A DNA stretch of 6,490 nt from NCBI GenBank assembly GCA_949742895.1, contig CATJRT010000049.1, positions 1 through 6,490 of the forward strand. The letters run 5' to 3'. Source of the stretch: an uncultured Eubacteriales bacterium (GTDB lineage Bacteria; Bacillota_A; Clostridia; Oscillospirales; Oscillospiraceae). Positions 6,441-6,490 of the stretch are shown here, piece after piece (position 1 is the first letter of the stretch; each line of letters begins with the position of its first letter). The notes beneath the pieces were generated by a model. That model saw only the letters and a program-made list of their open reading frames with translations. It made no database searches and was not told the origin of the DNA. The position numbers and the translations under genes were made by a program.

Positions 6441-6450
6441 AAATAGGGAT

Positions 6451-6490
6451 ATGAAACGATATGAATTGACAACAGAACAATGGGAGCGGG
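6451..6490 (+). CDS. IS5-family transposase, N-terminal fragment cut by window end
   Basis: Only 13 codons are present, reading MKRYELTTEQWER and then running off the window. This closely fits the conserved N-terminus of IS5-family DDE transposases of the DUF4096 type, which commonly begin MKRYELTDEQWERI. The catalytic DDE residues would lie beyond the window, so activity cannot be judged. The ribosome binding site is poor: AGGG at 6445-6448 is only two bases from the ATG, and GGAG at 6425-6428 is 22 bases away in a hairpin loop. Low expression would be normal for a transposase. The family assignment rests on a short but distinctive match. Confidence 0.7.
   Translation, partial: MKRYELTTEQWER

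Larger units (their letters stand above)
6394..6490 (+). mobile_element. Left end of an IS5-like insertion sequence (cut by the window)
   Basis: The sequence turns AT-richer after CTAG at 6391-6394, and a stretch reading AGGTTGTTTGAAAAAT (6395-6410) looks like the terminal inverted repeat of an IS5-family element. CTAG also fits the YTAR target preference known for the IS5 subgroup. A transposase start follows 57 bases later. The right end and right inverted repeat are outside the window, so the exact boundary and any target duplication cannot be confirmed; the left edge may be off by a few bases. Confidence 0.55.

Noticed and set aside
6251..6472. 73-codon minus-strand frame at the right end
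   Set aside because: It overlaps the RlmD C-terminus and the IS edge, and has no domain or ribosome binding site.
1..6490. CRISPR array, tRNA, rRNA, riboswitch or phage genes
   Set aside because: No regularly spaced repeats, cloverleaf-like or rRNA-like sequence, or phage-type proteins were seen on either strand.

Overview
The window is GC-rich (apart from its right end) and bacterial. It looks like a gut-type Clostridia member of the Bacillota, plausibly Oscillospiraceae (Flavonifractor/Intestinimonas-like). This rests on strong AGGAGG-type ribosome binding sites, a 60-residue Lys/Arg-rich S21, an SLH-anchored protease, a DUF3221-like lipoprotein, and QueH used as the epoxyqueuosine reductase. 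The taxonomic call is inference from gene content and style, not from a marker comparison.

Layout, left to right. (1) rpsU (S21) is closed by a near-perfect intrinsic terminator. (2) A secreted lipoprotein of 289 aa carries an OB-like DUF3221 region and a C-terminal domain I cannot assign. (3) A 163-base non-coding gap with nested inverted and direct repeats lies between convergent genes. (4) A monoacylglycerol lipase/lysophospholipase-type alpha/beta hydrolase lies on the minus strand. (5) A 123-base divergent regulatory region holds a good sigma-A promoter for the hydrolase, a plausible extended -10 for the rightward gene, and a 34-base imperfect palindrome covering both -10 elements. (6) A secreted S41/CtpA-type protease with a PDZ domain carries C-terminal SLH repeats that should hold it in the cell wall. 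(7) A strong hairpin is followed at once by queH, which overlaps an RlmD/RumA-type 23S rRNA uracil-C5 methyltransferase by ATGA. (8) An AT-richer right edge holds the start of an IS5-like insertion sequence, whose transposase runs off the window.

Functionally there are two themes. One is translation and RNA modification: S21, queuosine synthesis by QueH, and m5U in 23S rRNA by the RlmD-type enzyme; the last two are translationally coupled. The other is the cell surface and lipids: the lipoprotein, the cytoplasmic lipase-like hydrolase, and the wall-anchored protease. The hydrolase and protease may share control through the palindrome. I see no RNA gene, CRISPR array or phage module. Nothing here is clearly a new defence or mobile system. 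The items most worth a second look are the palindromic divergent control region, the S41-SLH fusion, and the IS edge with its hairpin before the transposase start.
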